Shown here: piece after piece, positions 43,675 through 52,519 of the stretch
Layout of the letters: the number at the start of each line of letters is the position of its first letter
Position numbering within the stretch: position 1 is the first letter of the stretch
Assembly (NCBI GenBank): GCA_965221035.1
Contig: OZ244860.1
Span: 930,001-994,000 of the forward strand
Direction: 5' to 3'
DNA from: UBA6522 sp965221035
GTDB lineage: Bacteria; Pseudomonadota; Gammaproteobacteria; Steroidobacterales; Rariloculaceae
DNA: 64,000 nucleotides
Notes under the pieces: generated by a model
Database searches by the model: none
Seen by the model: only the letters and a program-made list of their open reading frames with translations
What the model was told of the DNA's origin: nothing
Translations under genes and position numbers: made by a program

Positions 43675-45245
43675 TATACGGCCCGCCTTCGTTCCAGGTG
43701 CTCTACTCTATACCCACCCTTACGATAATCCCTGATAAACCACACTATAAATATAAATCCTACTGCAATTGGTATCGGCGATATCCATCGAAATGCCATA
43801 CGCCCTCCATAGTTGTCCGCAGGTCGCAATGTCGCGGAAGCCTGCTGAATAAGCTGTGCTTCCTGAGGCATACCGGAATTTATCAAAGCCCGAAGCGCAT
43901 TCCCTGTTGCGGCCCCTTGAAACTGGTCATTTTGACGATAGTAATCAAGAGCGCTCTCTGTTCTTTCCAAGATATTTTGAATATCGGCTTCCCGATACCC
44001 CAATTGCGCAACCGCCTCCGGATCACCCCTCGCTTGACGCGCGGCATCCAGATACTCCGGGAACTGCTGTTCCACTTCCTCCAGTATTTGAACCGTAGAT
44101 TGTTCGTCCAACGCATTGGGAAGGTACCCATCAGCAACCACTCCCATGATGGCATTGGTAATTCCTCCCCCCACAAATCCCATTCCGATCAACAACACGA
44201 TACCCAGCGACCCTGACTTGGGGAAGCGCTCACTCATCAACCCAATCATGTTAGGCACAAAGAAAGCGATGCCGATGGCAAAAAAGGCACCGGCAATCAT
44301 CAACGTGAGAATGTTTGTTTCTACATAGCTGAACAGCAAAAGGCTGATGAAGGTCAAAAAGGACCCTCCCAAAAGCATTCCTGTGGGAGAGAATTTCTCT
44401 ACAAAGGGCTCAGCATACATTCTCAAGACAAACATCAATCCACTAATCCAGACCAACACCAACATACCATGTAGTCCGGCCGCCTGAAGCACATCGGGTA
44501 TCCAGCGCATGGGCCCCATCTCCATACCAAGCGTGAACACCATCAGCGCAATGAGACCCAGTACCTTGGGGCTGGTAAAGGTATAGTGAAACATCTCTCT
44601 GACAGGAACACCTGCTTCCGCGATTTCTGTTTTTGGGAATTTTCTTGGAAAAAGCAACCATCCATAAATGAGTATGGGAATATATACAATTGCTATTTGC
44701 GCGGTCCAATGGCCAATATTGATGGATCCTATCGACCCAATCTGGGACATTCCCCAACCAATTAATCCCCCAAGGACAAGCCCCCCCATGTAAAACCCAT
44801 GGAAGTGATTCAATTTTGTCGTTTTGTTGTCCGGGTACAGGGCGGCGGTCAATGGATTGCCGGCAACCTCAATCATTCCATTACCGAACCCCATTCCAAT
44901 GGCTCCCAGGAATAGAATCCAGAATGCAACAGGATCTCCGGCAAAAAAGTAACCGATCAGAAACAGGGTCACACCGGAAAGGTGCCCCACAAAAGCACCT
45001 ACCGTCGCTTTTTTCAAGCCGATTTTTTCCAGAAAGGGGCCAATCGTCAACAGGGAAACGGACATCCCCCAGAGTGCCGCTCCACCAATGTACCCAACAT
45101 TCGCATTGGTAAGGATGAATTCGGTCTTGAGCTGGTTCAGAATATTGCTTACCAGAATAAAGGAGAACGCGGTTGGCAGCAAAGCCATGCAGATACCCAA
45201 AAACAATTTATCCCGGTCAACATTCGTTGTAGATTCCGCATGCAT
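43674..45245 (-). CDS. MFS transporter with a long pre-terminal insertion
   Basis: A 523-residue inner-membrane transporter, probably for a sugar or keto-sugar. RDKLFLGICMALLPTAFSFILVSNILNQLKTEF opens helix 1; the fourth-helix region GFGNGMIEVAGNPLTAALYP resembles fucose or glucose permeases (FHS family). Between the eleventh and last spans there is an insertion of about 115 residues (370-485), rich in helical, charged sequence (ILEEVEQQFPEYLDAARQARGDPEAVAQLGYREADIQNILERTE), before the final span WISPIPIAVGFIFIVWFIRDYRKGGY. A good AAAGGAAAG precedes the ATG at 45245. It is translationally coupled with the oxidoreductase. The insertion could be a regulatory or partner-binding domain. Confidence 0.86.
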   Translation of the reverse strand: MHAESTTNVDRDKLFLGICMALLPTAFSFILVSNILNQLKTEFILTNANVGYIGGAALWGMSVSLLTIGPFLEKIGLKKATVGAFVGHLSGVTLFLIGYFFAGDPVAFWILFLGAIGMGFGNGMIEVAGNPLTAALYPDNKTTKLNHFHGFYMGGLVLGGLIGWGMSQIGSIGSINIGHWTAQIAIVYIPILIYGWLLFPRKFPKTEIAEAGVPVREMFHYTFTSPKVLGLIALMVFTLGMEMGPMRWIPDVLQAAGLHGMLVLVWISGLMFVLRMYAEPFVEKFSPTGMLLGGSFLTFISLLLFSYVETNILTLMIAGAFFAIGIAFFVPNMIGLMSERFPKSGSLGIVLLIGMGFVGGGITNAIMGVVADGYLPNALDEQSTVQILEEVEQQFPEYLDAARQARGDPEAVAQLGYREADIQNILERTESALDYYRQNDQFQGAATGNALRALINSGMPQEAQLIQQASATLRPADNYGGRMAFRWISPIPIAVGFIFIVWFIRDYRKGGYRVEHLERRRAV

Positions 45246-45443
45246 AGATTCTTTCCTTTTGATCTTGCGGGAAACAGGAGAGGAAGCATCAATTCAGATT
45301 GGCGCCTGATCGTCGACAAAAGCGAAGAATTGATTGAGCGTCGCCTTCCAACCGCGAATCGACTGGTGGTTCACTCGCGCTCCAGCGCCATAATTTGCGC
45401 TTCTCCATCGGCCATCAAGCGCTCGTCCCCTCAAAACGAGAGC

Positions 45444-45470
45444 ACCCACCGACATGAAATGCCGGTGGGT
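45444..45470 (-). terminator. Hairpin downstream of TonB receptor 4
   Basis: ACCCACCG (45444-45451) and CGGTGGGT (45463-45470) form an 8-bp stem extended inward by CAT/ATG after one mismatch, with a small loop. It is 38 bp past the receptor stop on the minus strand and is followed there by CTCTCGTTTTG, a weak T-run. It is a plausible terminator in the otherwise gene-free 263-bp interval 45246-45508. Confidence 0.45.
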
Positions 45471-45508
45471 ACCCAAGTACCTGCGCCTGCTTCTGGTCTC
45501 GCCGACTG

Positions 45509-48500
45509 CTATCTCGCGAAAGCGTACCGCGCACCCAGGTAGAGGCGCATGTCGCCTTCCTGGTAGGACTGCACTTGTTTATTTGTACGGCCACGGAAGA
45601 TGATCGGTTCGTCCGTAAGGTTGATGCCCTCCAGGAATATGGTCAGATTATCCATGGCAGCATAGCTGGCACTGAAGTCAAGCTGCGCGAACTCGTCAAC
45701 AAACCGCGGAATGCGTTGGCCGACGTTAGTGTTGGCCAGAAATCTACCGCGGTTGTTGAAGTGAAAACGCACACTGAACCGATCATTCTCGTAGAAGGCT
45801 CCGAGATTCCAAGAGTCCGACAAGCCCGTCAGAGCAAACTGCTCCTCTTCGTTCGGGTTGGCATACACATCGTAGCCGATATCTCCGTCGACAAAGGTCG
45901 CGTTGGCCTGGAAACCGAAGCCATTGAGGTTACCGGTGAAGAAGTGCACCCAGTTCAATTCCAGGCCGTTGATATTGGCGCTCGCCTGGTTCGTGGGCTG
46001 CTGGACGATAAAGTCCAACAATGGATCGTCTGAATTGGGTTGGATATCATACCTGCTGGCGACGTCAGATGACAGGTCGGCACCCCCAGGCTCAGTGGGA
46101 TCGATGTATTCATCGGCACCCCCTGGAAAATCCTGCGGATTATCGAGGATGGCGGTCATAGTGAAGAGGTTTGTCTCGGTCCTGCCGTAACCACGTGCCT
46201 CCAATTCCGCTACGGCCTGGCCCGAGCGTGTGCCCGGACGCCCGCTGGTAACATCACGCAGGCCGAACAGGTTTGTCGTTACCTGCTCGTTACCGACAAA
46301 GTTCTTTACCGACTTGTCGAAGAAGGCGACCGTAAAGGCACTGCCCTCGCCGTAGTAGTACTCCAGCGACAGGTCGAAGTTGTCGGACTCCAGCGGCAAC
46401 AGTTCCGCGTTACCCCTGCTACCGGTGGCGACGGCACCCAGGTACGTCACACCGCCCGGATTGCCGGCATTGGTATCGACGAACATGCTGCCATACGGCG
46501 CGCGCGCGATGGTTTTGCTGAACGAGGCGCGCGCTTTCAGGTTATCGGTTGCATCCACCGAGAAATCGAGGCTCGGCAGCAAGTTGTTATAGCTGAACGT
46601 CTGCGTCACAGCCTCTGGTTCCGTGCTGAATACCGTGGCGTGGTCGTTGTCCGATGTCCATTCCTTGTACAGAGGGATCGACTGCACCGCTATGGATTCG
46701 ACCTCCGTCTGCTCCCAACGCAGCCCGGCCACAACCTGCATCGGCCTGCCGGCGATTTCGCCATCCAGGATCCCCTCGCCGTAAAGCGACACGACGTCTT
46801 CGCTGATGAGGTTATCCGATCTGCTGTTGAAGCCTCGGTTGTCTTTGTCGAATCTTCTCCCGCGGACTTCGACGAAGCCGTCATAGGCCTCCGCTAACGC
46901 CAGCGGGTCGACAAAGAACGCCTCCTGACCCACGAGCCGCAGACTGGCGCCCGGGGCTACGGTTCCGCCGGCGGCGGTGAAATCCGCGACAATTTCGTCT
47001 GTCGACAGGATTAGATTGTCGTGGTCATCAAACTGGCAGCTGATGCATACGGATTCGATGGCATCTTCTCCCAGCAGCGTTACGACATCGCCAATGTAGA
47101 AAGTGTTCCAGTCACCGATTGCGTCCCGGTAATTCTCGATGGTCCTGTGCATTTCGTGGTCGACAAAGCCCGCGCCGAAATTTGCCCTGACCGGACCGCC
47201 GTTGTCGAACTCAAGCTTTATCTGGGCCTGGTCGATGTTGGTTTCCTGTTCACCAAATTGTTGCAGGATCCACTGGGCACCAAGATCCGACTTTTCCATG
47301 ATGCCGTTCGCATTGCCGCCGGGGAAGGTAACCAGCCTATCACCGACCATGGCGCTGGTGGGGCCCGAACCATCCGCGATGGCCTGGATGACGTTGGGTA
47401 TCTCAGTGCGGTAGTCCACGATGTGGGCAGCGACCGCCTGACCGCCGAGGGAGACTGCTTCATAGATAGAGCCACTCGGGTGATTGCCGCCGGCGGACGT
47501 ACTGCCATTGGACACGTCGACGTTAAACGTCAACGAGTCATTGATCTGATAGTCGAAATTGAGGCCGAACGAAGACAACTTGTCTCGCAACTCGAACAAG
47601 CCATTCCGGAAAGGGAGCTCCTTGCCCGACTGGCTTAAATCACTGCCAGCGCCGGCCACGAGCGGCTCGGACAACCAGTCCGGGAGGCTGAGCGCAGGGT
47701 GGTCATCGAAGACGACAAAATCGAACTGGCGGACCCAGAAGGGTAGATCGCCAATATTCCATGTACTCTGATCATTCTGTGCGAACATTCCATCCGCGGT
47801 TATGGTCATGCGGTCCGAGGGCGCCCACTGCAGGGTCACCATGCCGTTGGTGCGCTCGCGCGATCCCTCGCTGTACGTGTAGGTCGCGGAATTCGGGAAG
47901 CCGGTCAGTTGATCGGGGCCGGGTGGGTTGATCACGGTGGCGTTCTGGTAGGCGCTGATGTTCTGATTGAAGGGGAACCTCCATTGGATCCCGCCCGAGC
48001 CACCGGTAATCGCCGTGCGATTCGAGTATTCGCGTTCCTGGACGGAACCGAAGGCGGACACGCCGAAGGTTCCCGCATCGTTCGTCCAGCTGCCCAGACC
48101 GCTTATTTCCGGCGTCACGCCGTCGCGGCCGGAGTCCTGGAGGGCCTTGGCGCCGAAGGAAAACTGGTTTGCCGATTCCAAGGGCTGGATGGTTTCTATA
48201 TTGATCGTTCCGCCAAGTCCGCCGGACGGCACCCCGACACGGCCCGATTTGTATACCTGCAGGCCCGATACCCCCTCGGACGCCAGGTTCGAGAAGTCGA
48301 AGGAGCGCGACTGGCCGCTGCCACCACGGTTGTTGTTGAGGCCGAAGAAGCCAGGCGTGGAGTTGGCCGCAGGCATCTGGCGGCCATTCAGGGTCACAAT
48401 GTTGAAGGCGCCACTGAAGCCGCGAATGGTGACCTCGGACCCTTCGCCCTCGACGCGGTTGATGGACACACCGGTAACGCGCTGCAACGATTCCGCCAGG

Positions 48501-48733
48501 TTGGTGTCGGGGAACTTGCCGATATCTTCCGCGGAAATGGCGTCCATCACTCCTGAAGACTCGCGCTTGATATCCATGGCCGCCTGCAAACTGCCGCGTA
48601 TGCCCGTGACCACGATCTCCTCGATGCCGTCACCGCTCTGCTGCGCACTCGCCTGGCCGGCCATAATGGACAGGGCTGCCGATACGGCGGTAGCCAGTTT
48701 TGTCTTTTGCATCGTGGTTTTAATGTCACCCAT
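45509..48733 (-). CDS. TonB-dependent outer-membrane receptor 4 (TIGR01782-like)
   Basis: A 1074-residue receptor, the largest of the four. The start at 48733 follows GGAGGAGAACCAAAG; two upstream in-frame ATGs are less likely. The signal is MQKTKLATAVSAALSIMAGQASAQ with a short extension in front. The plug opens with IEEIVVTGIRGSLQAAMDIKRESSGVMDAISAEDIGKFPDTNLAESLQRVTGVSINRVEGEGSEVTIRGF, the signature of the TIGR01782 proteobacterial receptor group, which is strongly linked to carbohydrate uptake loci. The barrel ends LGARYAFAR. It is transcribed divergently from the halogenase gene. Together with the island's sugar enzymes, a glycan or glycoside ligand is likely but unproven. Confidence 0.9.
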   Translation of the reverse strand: MGDIKTTMQKTKLATAVSAALSIMAGQASAQQSGDGIEEIVVTGIRGSLQAAMDIKRESSGVMDAISAEDIGKFPDTNLAESLQRVTGVSINRVEGEGSEVTIRGFSGAFNIVTLNGRQMPAANSTPGFFGLNNNRGGSGQSRSFDFSNLASEGVSGLQVYKSGRVGVPSGGLGGTINIETIQPLESANQFSFGAKALQDSGRDGVTPEISGLGSWTNDAGTFGVSAFGSVQEREYSNRTAITGGSGGIQWRFPFNQNISAYQNATVINPPGPDQLTGFPNSATYTYSEGSRERTNGMVTLQWAPSDRMTITADGMFAQNDQSTWNIGDLPFWVRQFDFVVFDDHPALSLPDWLSEPLVAGAGSDLSQSGKELPFRNGLFELRDKLSSFGLNFDYQINDSLTFNVDVSNGSTSAGGNHPSGSIYEAVSLGGQAVAAHIVDYRTEIPNVIQAIADGSGPTSAMVGDRLVTFPGGNANGIMEKSDLGAQWILQQFGEQETNIDQAQIKLEFDNGGPVRANFGAGFVDHEMHRTIENYRDAIGDWNTFYIGDVVTLLGEDAIESVCISCQFDDHDNLILSTDEIVADFTAAGGTVAPGASLRLVGQEAFFVDPLALAEAYDGFVEVRGRRFDKDNRGFNSRSDNLISEDVVSLYGEGILDGEIAGRPMQVVAGLRWEQTEVESIAVQSIPLYKEWTSDNDHATVFSTEPEAVTQTFSYNNLLPSLDFSVDATDNLKARASFSKTIARAPYGSMFVDTNAGNPGGVTYLGAVATGSRGNAELLPLESDNFDLSLEYYYGEGSAFTVAFFDKSVKNFVGNEQVTTNLFGLRDVTSGRPGTRSGQAVAELEARGYGRTETNLFTMTAILDNPQDFPGGADEYIDPTEPGGADLSSDVASRYDIQPNSDDPLLDFIVQQPTNQASANINGLELNWVHFFTGNLNGFGFQANATFVDGDIGYDVYANPNEEEQFALTGLSDSWNLGAFYENDRFSVRFHFNNRGRFLANTNVGQRIPRFVDEFAQLDFSASYAAMDNLTIFLEGINLTDEPIIFRGRTNKQVQSYQEGDMRLYLGARYAFAR

Positions 48734-49143
48734 CTTTGGTTCTCCTCCAGTCGTAATCAACGACACGCCCGCCGCACGCGCCAGCATGCATAAAGGCGAA
48801 ATCGAATCGATCTGCTGAATTTAGCACACTTCCGCATGGTCAGGAAACCCTTGAGCCGTGGAAACCCGTAGACAGATGAAACAAGCTCCTGGCAACTGCC
48901 AAAATTCGCACCCAAATTTGTAGCATATACGCAACAATACGTTCCGTCCGTGTACCACCCACCCAGCGTTACGGCACCCTGCCCGCGTGATATGCTCACT
49001 TCAAGGAAGACCGCTCATATGACCAGCATCGCTCTGATTCAGCCCCCGTTCTCGGGCACCGCAGACCTGATGGGTCTGGTCGGCGCGCAGGCTGCGCGCA
49101 GTGGCAGCAAGACCTGAATCGTTCACTCTCCAGAGAATCATTG
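48734..49143. other. Intergenic region with possible leader elements
   Basis: This 410-bp divergent gap separates receptor 4 (minus) and the halogenase (plus). It contains AT-rich stretches (TTTGTAGCATATACGCAACAATACG near 48915-48940), a short dyad GTGATATGCTCAC near 48989 and a 32-codon open frame at 49019-49117 with its own ribosome site. No tRNA, transposase remnant or strong promoter was found. Confidence 0.4.
49019..49117 (+). CDS. Possible 32-residue peptide ahead of the halogenase
   Basis: An ATG with AAGGAAG 8 bases upstream opens a frame encoding MTSIALIQPPFSGTADLMGL and the tail VGAQAARSGSKT, ending 26 bp before the halogenase start. It could be a leader peptide that couples halogenase expression, or the start of a decayed gene. 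The hydrophobic character is modest and no family was recognised. Only the ribosome site and position support it. Confidence 0.25.
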   Translation: MTSIALIQPPFSGTADLMGLVGAQAARSGSKT

Positions 49144-50628
49144 ATGGAGGAAAAAATTCGCGTAATCGTCTCCGGTGGCGGAACGGCCGGTTGGTTGACG
49201 GCTTACAGCCTGGTCACGCGACTTGGTAGCTTGCTCGAAATCACCCTGGTCGAATCCGACCAGATCGGTACCGTGGGTGTCGGCGAGGCGACTGTTCCCA
49301 CTATCCGCAACTTTCACCAAATATTTAAAGTCGACGAGCGAGAGTTCATGCGCGCGACAAAGGCAACCTTCAAGCTCGGCATTTTTTTTGACCATTGGGG
49401 CGCGCAAGGTGATAGCTACATTCACTCGTTCGGCAACTCCGGACAGAGTACCTGGATGGCGGGGTTCCATCAGTACTGGATGGAAGCGCATGCCAATGGC
49501 TTTGGCGGCAGCCTGGAGGACTATTGCCTTGAATTGAAGGCCGCAAAGGCCGGCAAATTCGCAGTAAAGGTCGGTGAGACGCCACTGGCGTACGCTTATC
49601 ACCTGGACGCAACAGCCTACGCCGGATTTTTGCGAAAAAAAAGCGAATCACTCGGCGTCCGGCGAGTCGAAGGCAAGATCAGTCACATTAACGTTGATCC
49701 GGTGACGGGCTATATCCGATCGCTGGAGTTGGAGCATGACAGACGGGTCGCCGGTGATTTCTTTATTGATTGCACCGGCTTCAGAGGTCTGCTCATTGAC
49801 GGTGCATTGGATGTCGAATACGAGGACTGGAGCCATTGGCTGGCTGCCGACCGCGCTGTGGCAGTGCAGACGACAAGTACCGAGCCGCCTCCCCCCTATA
49901 CACGCGCCATTGGACACTCCTCCGGGTGGCAGTGGCGTATCCCCCTTCAAAGCCGCACCGGCAATGGCCTCGTTTTCAGCAGCCGATTCTGTTCCGACGA
50001 CAATGCCCGTGCAACCTTGCTCGGCAATATCACCGGAAAGACCATCACCGAACCCCGCCTCCTGAGATTCAAGACCGGCTTCCGAAAGAAAGCGTGGCAC
50101 AAAAACTGTGTTGCCATTGGCTTATCGAGTGGCTTTCTTGAGCCGCTTGAATCGACCAGCATTCACTTGATTACCACTTCACTGATACGCCTGATGAAGC
50201 TCTTCCCGTTTTCGGGTTCAATGACACCGCTGGCCGATCACTATAATCGTGAAGCCCGGATTGAGTGGGAGGCAGTGCGCGATTTTATTATCCTGCACTA
50301 CAAGCAGACGCAACGGGATGACAGTGAATTCTGGAATTATTATCGTACCATGGATATCCCGGACAACCTCGCTCACCGCATGGAAATCTTCAAGGAAAAT
50401 GGCCATGTGTGGCCGGATTGGGTAAATTTGTTTCGCTCGCACTCCTGGGTTCAGGTGATGATTGGTCAGGGTTTGTTCCCGAAACATCGACACGGTGCAG
50501 GCCGTATATTGCCACCGGAAGCATTAAAGCGAGAGCTCAAGAAGCTGAGTGATTTCGTAAACCACAATCTCGCCAGGCTGCCGGATCACGAGAACTTTAT
50601 CGGGCAGTATTGCCAAGCACAGAACTGA
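49144..50628 (+). CDS. Flavin-dependent tryptophan-type halogenase
   Basis: A 494-residue FADH2-dependent halogenase-family enzyme. It has the dinucleotide loop VSGGGTAGWLTAY (residues 9-20), VGVGEATVPTI, the halogenase signature WQWRIP (262-267) and the catalytic Lys77 in ATFKLGIFFDHW, equivalent to the Lys of PrnA/RebH; a Glu in LSSGFLEPLESTSIH (about 345-349) matches the second catalytic residue. Both are present, so it is likely functional. No dedicated flavin reductase gene is adjacent. TIGR01782 receptors and such halogenases co-occur in many polysaccharide loci of proteobacteria, so the substrate may not be free tryptophan. An upstream TTG is the only other start. Confidence 0.88.
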   Translation: MEEKIRVIVSGGGTAGWLTAYSLVTRLGSLLEITLVESDQIGTVGVGEATVPTIRNFHQIFKVDEREFMRATKATFKLGIFFDHWGAQGDSYIHSFGNSGQSTWMAGFHQYWMEAHANGFGGSLEDYCLELKAAKAGKFAVKVGETPLAYAYHLDATAYAGFLRKKSESLGVRRVEGKISHINVDPVTGYIRSLELEHDRRVAGDFFIDCTGFRGLLIDGALDVEYEDWSHWLAADRAVAVQTTSTEPPPPYTRAIGHSSGWQWRIPLQSRTGNGLVFSSRFCSDDNARATLLGNITGKTITEPRLLRFKTGFRKKAWHKNCVAIGLSSGFLEPLESTSIHLITTSLIRLMKLFPFSGSMTPLADHYNREARIEWEAVRDFIILHYKQTQRDDSEFWNYYRTMDIPDNLAHRMEIFKENGHVWPDWVNLFRSHSWVQVMIGQGLFPKHRHGAGRILPPEALKRELKKLSDFVNHNLARLPDHENFIGQYCQAQN

Positions 50629-50950
50629 GTGGCACCGAACAGAAGATAAGGTATAAGGTAGCTTACCCCGACAAAACCGGAAGCATGACACCGCAAGCTG
50701 TTGCCGCATGGGCGGCAGGCCGCGATGTCGATGGCAAATACACGCGCGAGGCGTTGCGCCCCACGACATCGCCCGTTGCCGATCGATGGCCGATGCGTTG
50801 GCATGCTCCGCTGAAGCGGCGTGGCGCGCGTAGTGACTCGGATTGGCGGATACGGGTTGCGTGTAACGCCCTAGCTGTGTATTTTGTGAACTATCAGAAA
50901 TAGACGAAGATGTGACTCAATTCTACGGTACAAGATCGAGGACCCAATAA
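50629..50950. other. 322-bp interval with no convincing gene
   Basis: Between the halogenase stop and the right ThuA-DUF1080 gene. A plus-strand open frame (50687-50903, SMTPQAVAAWAAGRDVDGKYT... SDWRIRVACNALAVYFVNYQK) is continuous for 72 codons after its ATG, but it has no ribosome site and resembles no family. It may be a decayed gene or non-coding leader sequence. Upstream DNA near 50880-50945 is AT-rich and may hold the ThuA promoter. Confidence 0.4.
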
Positions 50951-52441
50951 ATGAATACGCCTACAAGTATATTTAAAGGAATACTCCTTTCCGGTATTTC
51001 GCTGCTTGTTTCCGGCATCTTGCCTCAATACGCCGGAGCCCAGAACACAGATCCTTTGCGAATCTTGATGATTACCGGCGGAGGTCCTTGGCACGATTAT
51101 GCAACACAAAAGGACCAGATTGAAGTTGGGCTGTTGGAACGCCTCGCAAACATCGAAATTACGACGGACTATGAAGGCGCGGACACGATCACCATGGAAT
51201 CAACCGATTTCCATTTTTCCCGCCATTTGGAGGATGACTGGGCGGCAGAGTTCGACGTTGTCATCTACAATCACTGCAACCTTCAAGTAAAAGATGGAGC
51301 CTATGTTAGAGGAATAATAGCCGAGCACGTCGAGCATCAAGTTCCTGCCGTGATGCTTCATTGCCCCATCCATCTTTATCAATATGCAATGGACGGTGCA
51401 GCGGATGACTGGTGGGATTTTACCGGTGCTGTTTCATACGTTCACGAGAAAGAAAATCATCCCAATACCTCTCCGTACACGATAGAGGTACTGGAGCCGC
51501 ACCATCCGATCATGAGGCACTATCCTCCTTCCTGGCGGACACCTACAGGCGAGTTATATCTGATCGTTGATTTACATGACAATGCCACACCGTTGACTCA
51601 TGCCTATTCGGTGGAGACACACTCCTATACTGAAACAGCCTGGATACACGAATATCAAGGCGTTCGAGTTTTCACCAGCTCACTAGGGCATCATAATGAT
51701 TCGATGGGCTCGGATGCGAATTTGAATCTTGTTGCATCGGGCGTGCTCTGGGCGGCTGGACACCTTGAAGAGGATGGTTCGCCTGCCACGGGATACGAAG
51801 GAGAAAGGGGACTTGGGTGGATCTCTCTCCTGGACAATACACTCAACGGTTGGATTGAAAGCGGCGGTGTTGTCAATTGGACGTCGGCCGCCTGGTATGG
51901 GCGACTTGATACGGAGATGGACTGGCCGACCGTCGACAATACCTCGGCCGGAGAATCGTTCCGACTTGACGGCAACACCCTGATTGTCGAGGGAGATCAA
52001 AGAAATCTGTTCTATGACGGTCCGATCGCTGGCGGATATTACAAGAACTTTGAATTCAAGGTGGATGCCTATACCTATCCGGGGTCGGCTTCAGGGGTCT
52101 ATTTCCATACCCGTTACGAAGAGGAGGGAACTCCCGCCTCTGGATATGAAGCTCAGATTAACGCCAGCAGGGCTGGTGAGAGCAGGACCGGTAGCCTGGT
52201 TGGGGTGAACGAGGTAGAGACTGCCCCACACGGCGATAACGAGTGGTTCAGCTACTACATCAAGGTTGATGGCAAGAACGTAACGGTCAAAGTGAATGAT
52301 GAGACGGTCAACGAATTCACCGAACCTGCGGATGTGGAAGGACCGGCCAGACTCCAACGGGGCACGATCGGCCTGGAGGCCGTGGGCCCTGACAGCCGTG
52401 TCTACTTTCGGAATCCGATGATTCGTCTATTGCCGGATTAG
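50951..52441 (+). CDS. ThuA-like + DUF1080 protein, right border copy
   Basis: A 496-residue exported protein with a signal (MNTPTSIFKGILLSGISLLVSGILPQYAGA). It has the same architecture as the gene at 38609-40087: ThuA-like N-half (DPLRILMITGGGPWHDYATQKDQIEVG, FDVVIYNHCN, PAVMLHCPIH, WIHEYQGVRVFTSSLGHHNDSM) and DUF1080 C-part (GERGLGWISLLDNTLNGW... NRGTIGLEAVGPDSRVYFRNP). The last 131 residues match the left copy at 116 positions, but the ThuA parts are much less alike. It is in the opposite orientation and closes the island. The tail region is the right arm of an inverted repeat. Confidence 0.85.
   Translation: MNTPTSIFKGILLSGISLLVSGILPQYAGAQNTDPLRILMITGGGPWHDYATQKDQIEVGLLERLANIEITTDYEGADTITMESTDFHFSRHLEDDWAAEFDVVIYNHCNLQVKDGAYVRGIIAEHVEHQVPAVMLHCPIHLYQYAMDGAADDWWDFTGAVSYVHEKENHPNTSPYTIEVLEPHHPIMRHYPPSWRTPTGELYLIVDLHDNATPLTHAYSVETHSYTETAWIHEYQGVRVFTSSLGHHNDSMGSDANLNLVASGVLWAAGHLEEDGSPATGYEGERGLGWISLLDNTLNGWIESGGVVNWTSAAWYGRLDTEMDWPTVDNTSAGESFRLDGNTLIVEGDQRNLFYDGPIAGGYYKNFEFKVDAYTYPGSASGVYFHTRYEEEGTPASGYEAQINASRAGESRTGSLVGVNEVETAPHGDNEWFSYYIKVDGKNVTVKVNDETVNEFTEPADVEGPARLQRGTIGLEAVGPDSRVYFRNPMIRLLPD
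52045..52438. repeat. Right arm of a roughly 394-bp inverted repeat
   Basis: Reverse-complement partner of 38612-39005; together the arms enclose about 13 kb of DNA. The segment encodes the C-terminal half of the right ThuA-DUF1080 protein (from FEFKVDAYTYPGSASG to the end). Homology ends at the stop codon on both sides. Confidence 0.8.
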
Positions 52442-52519
52442 GTACTGGCAGTTTGGGCTCATCCGCAGAATCTATGGGTGGTTCGAGGGCAGGTTCGGCA
52501 AATCGCTGAACTGCCCCGC

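Noticed and set aside
50687..50903. 72-codon plus-strand frame between the halogenase and ThuA genes
   Set aside because: No ribosome site, no family resemblance and an ordinary composition; treated as a possible remnant only.
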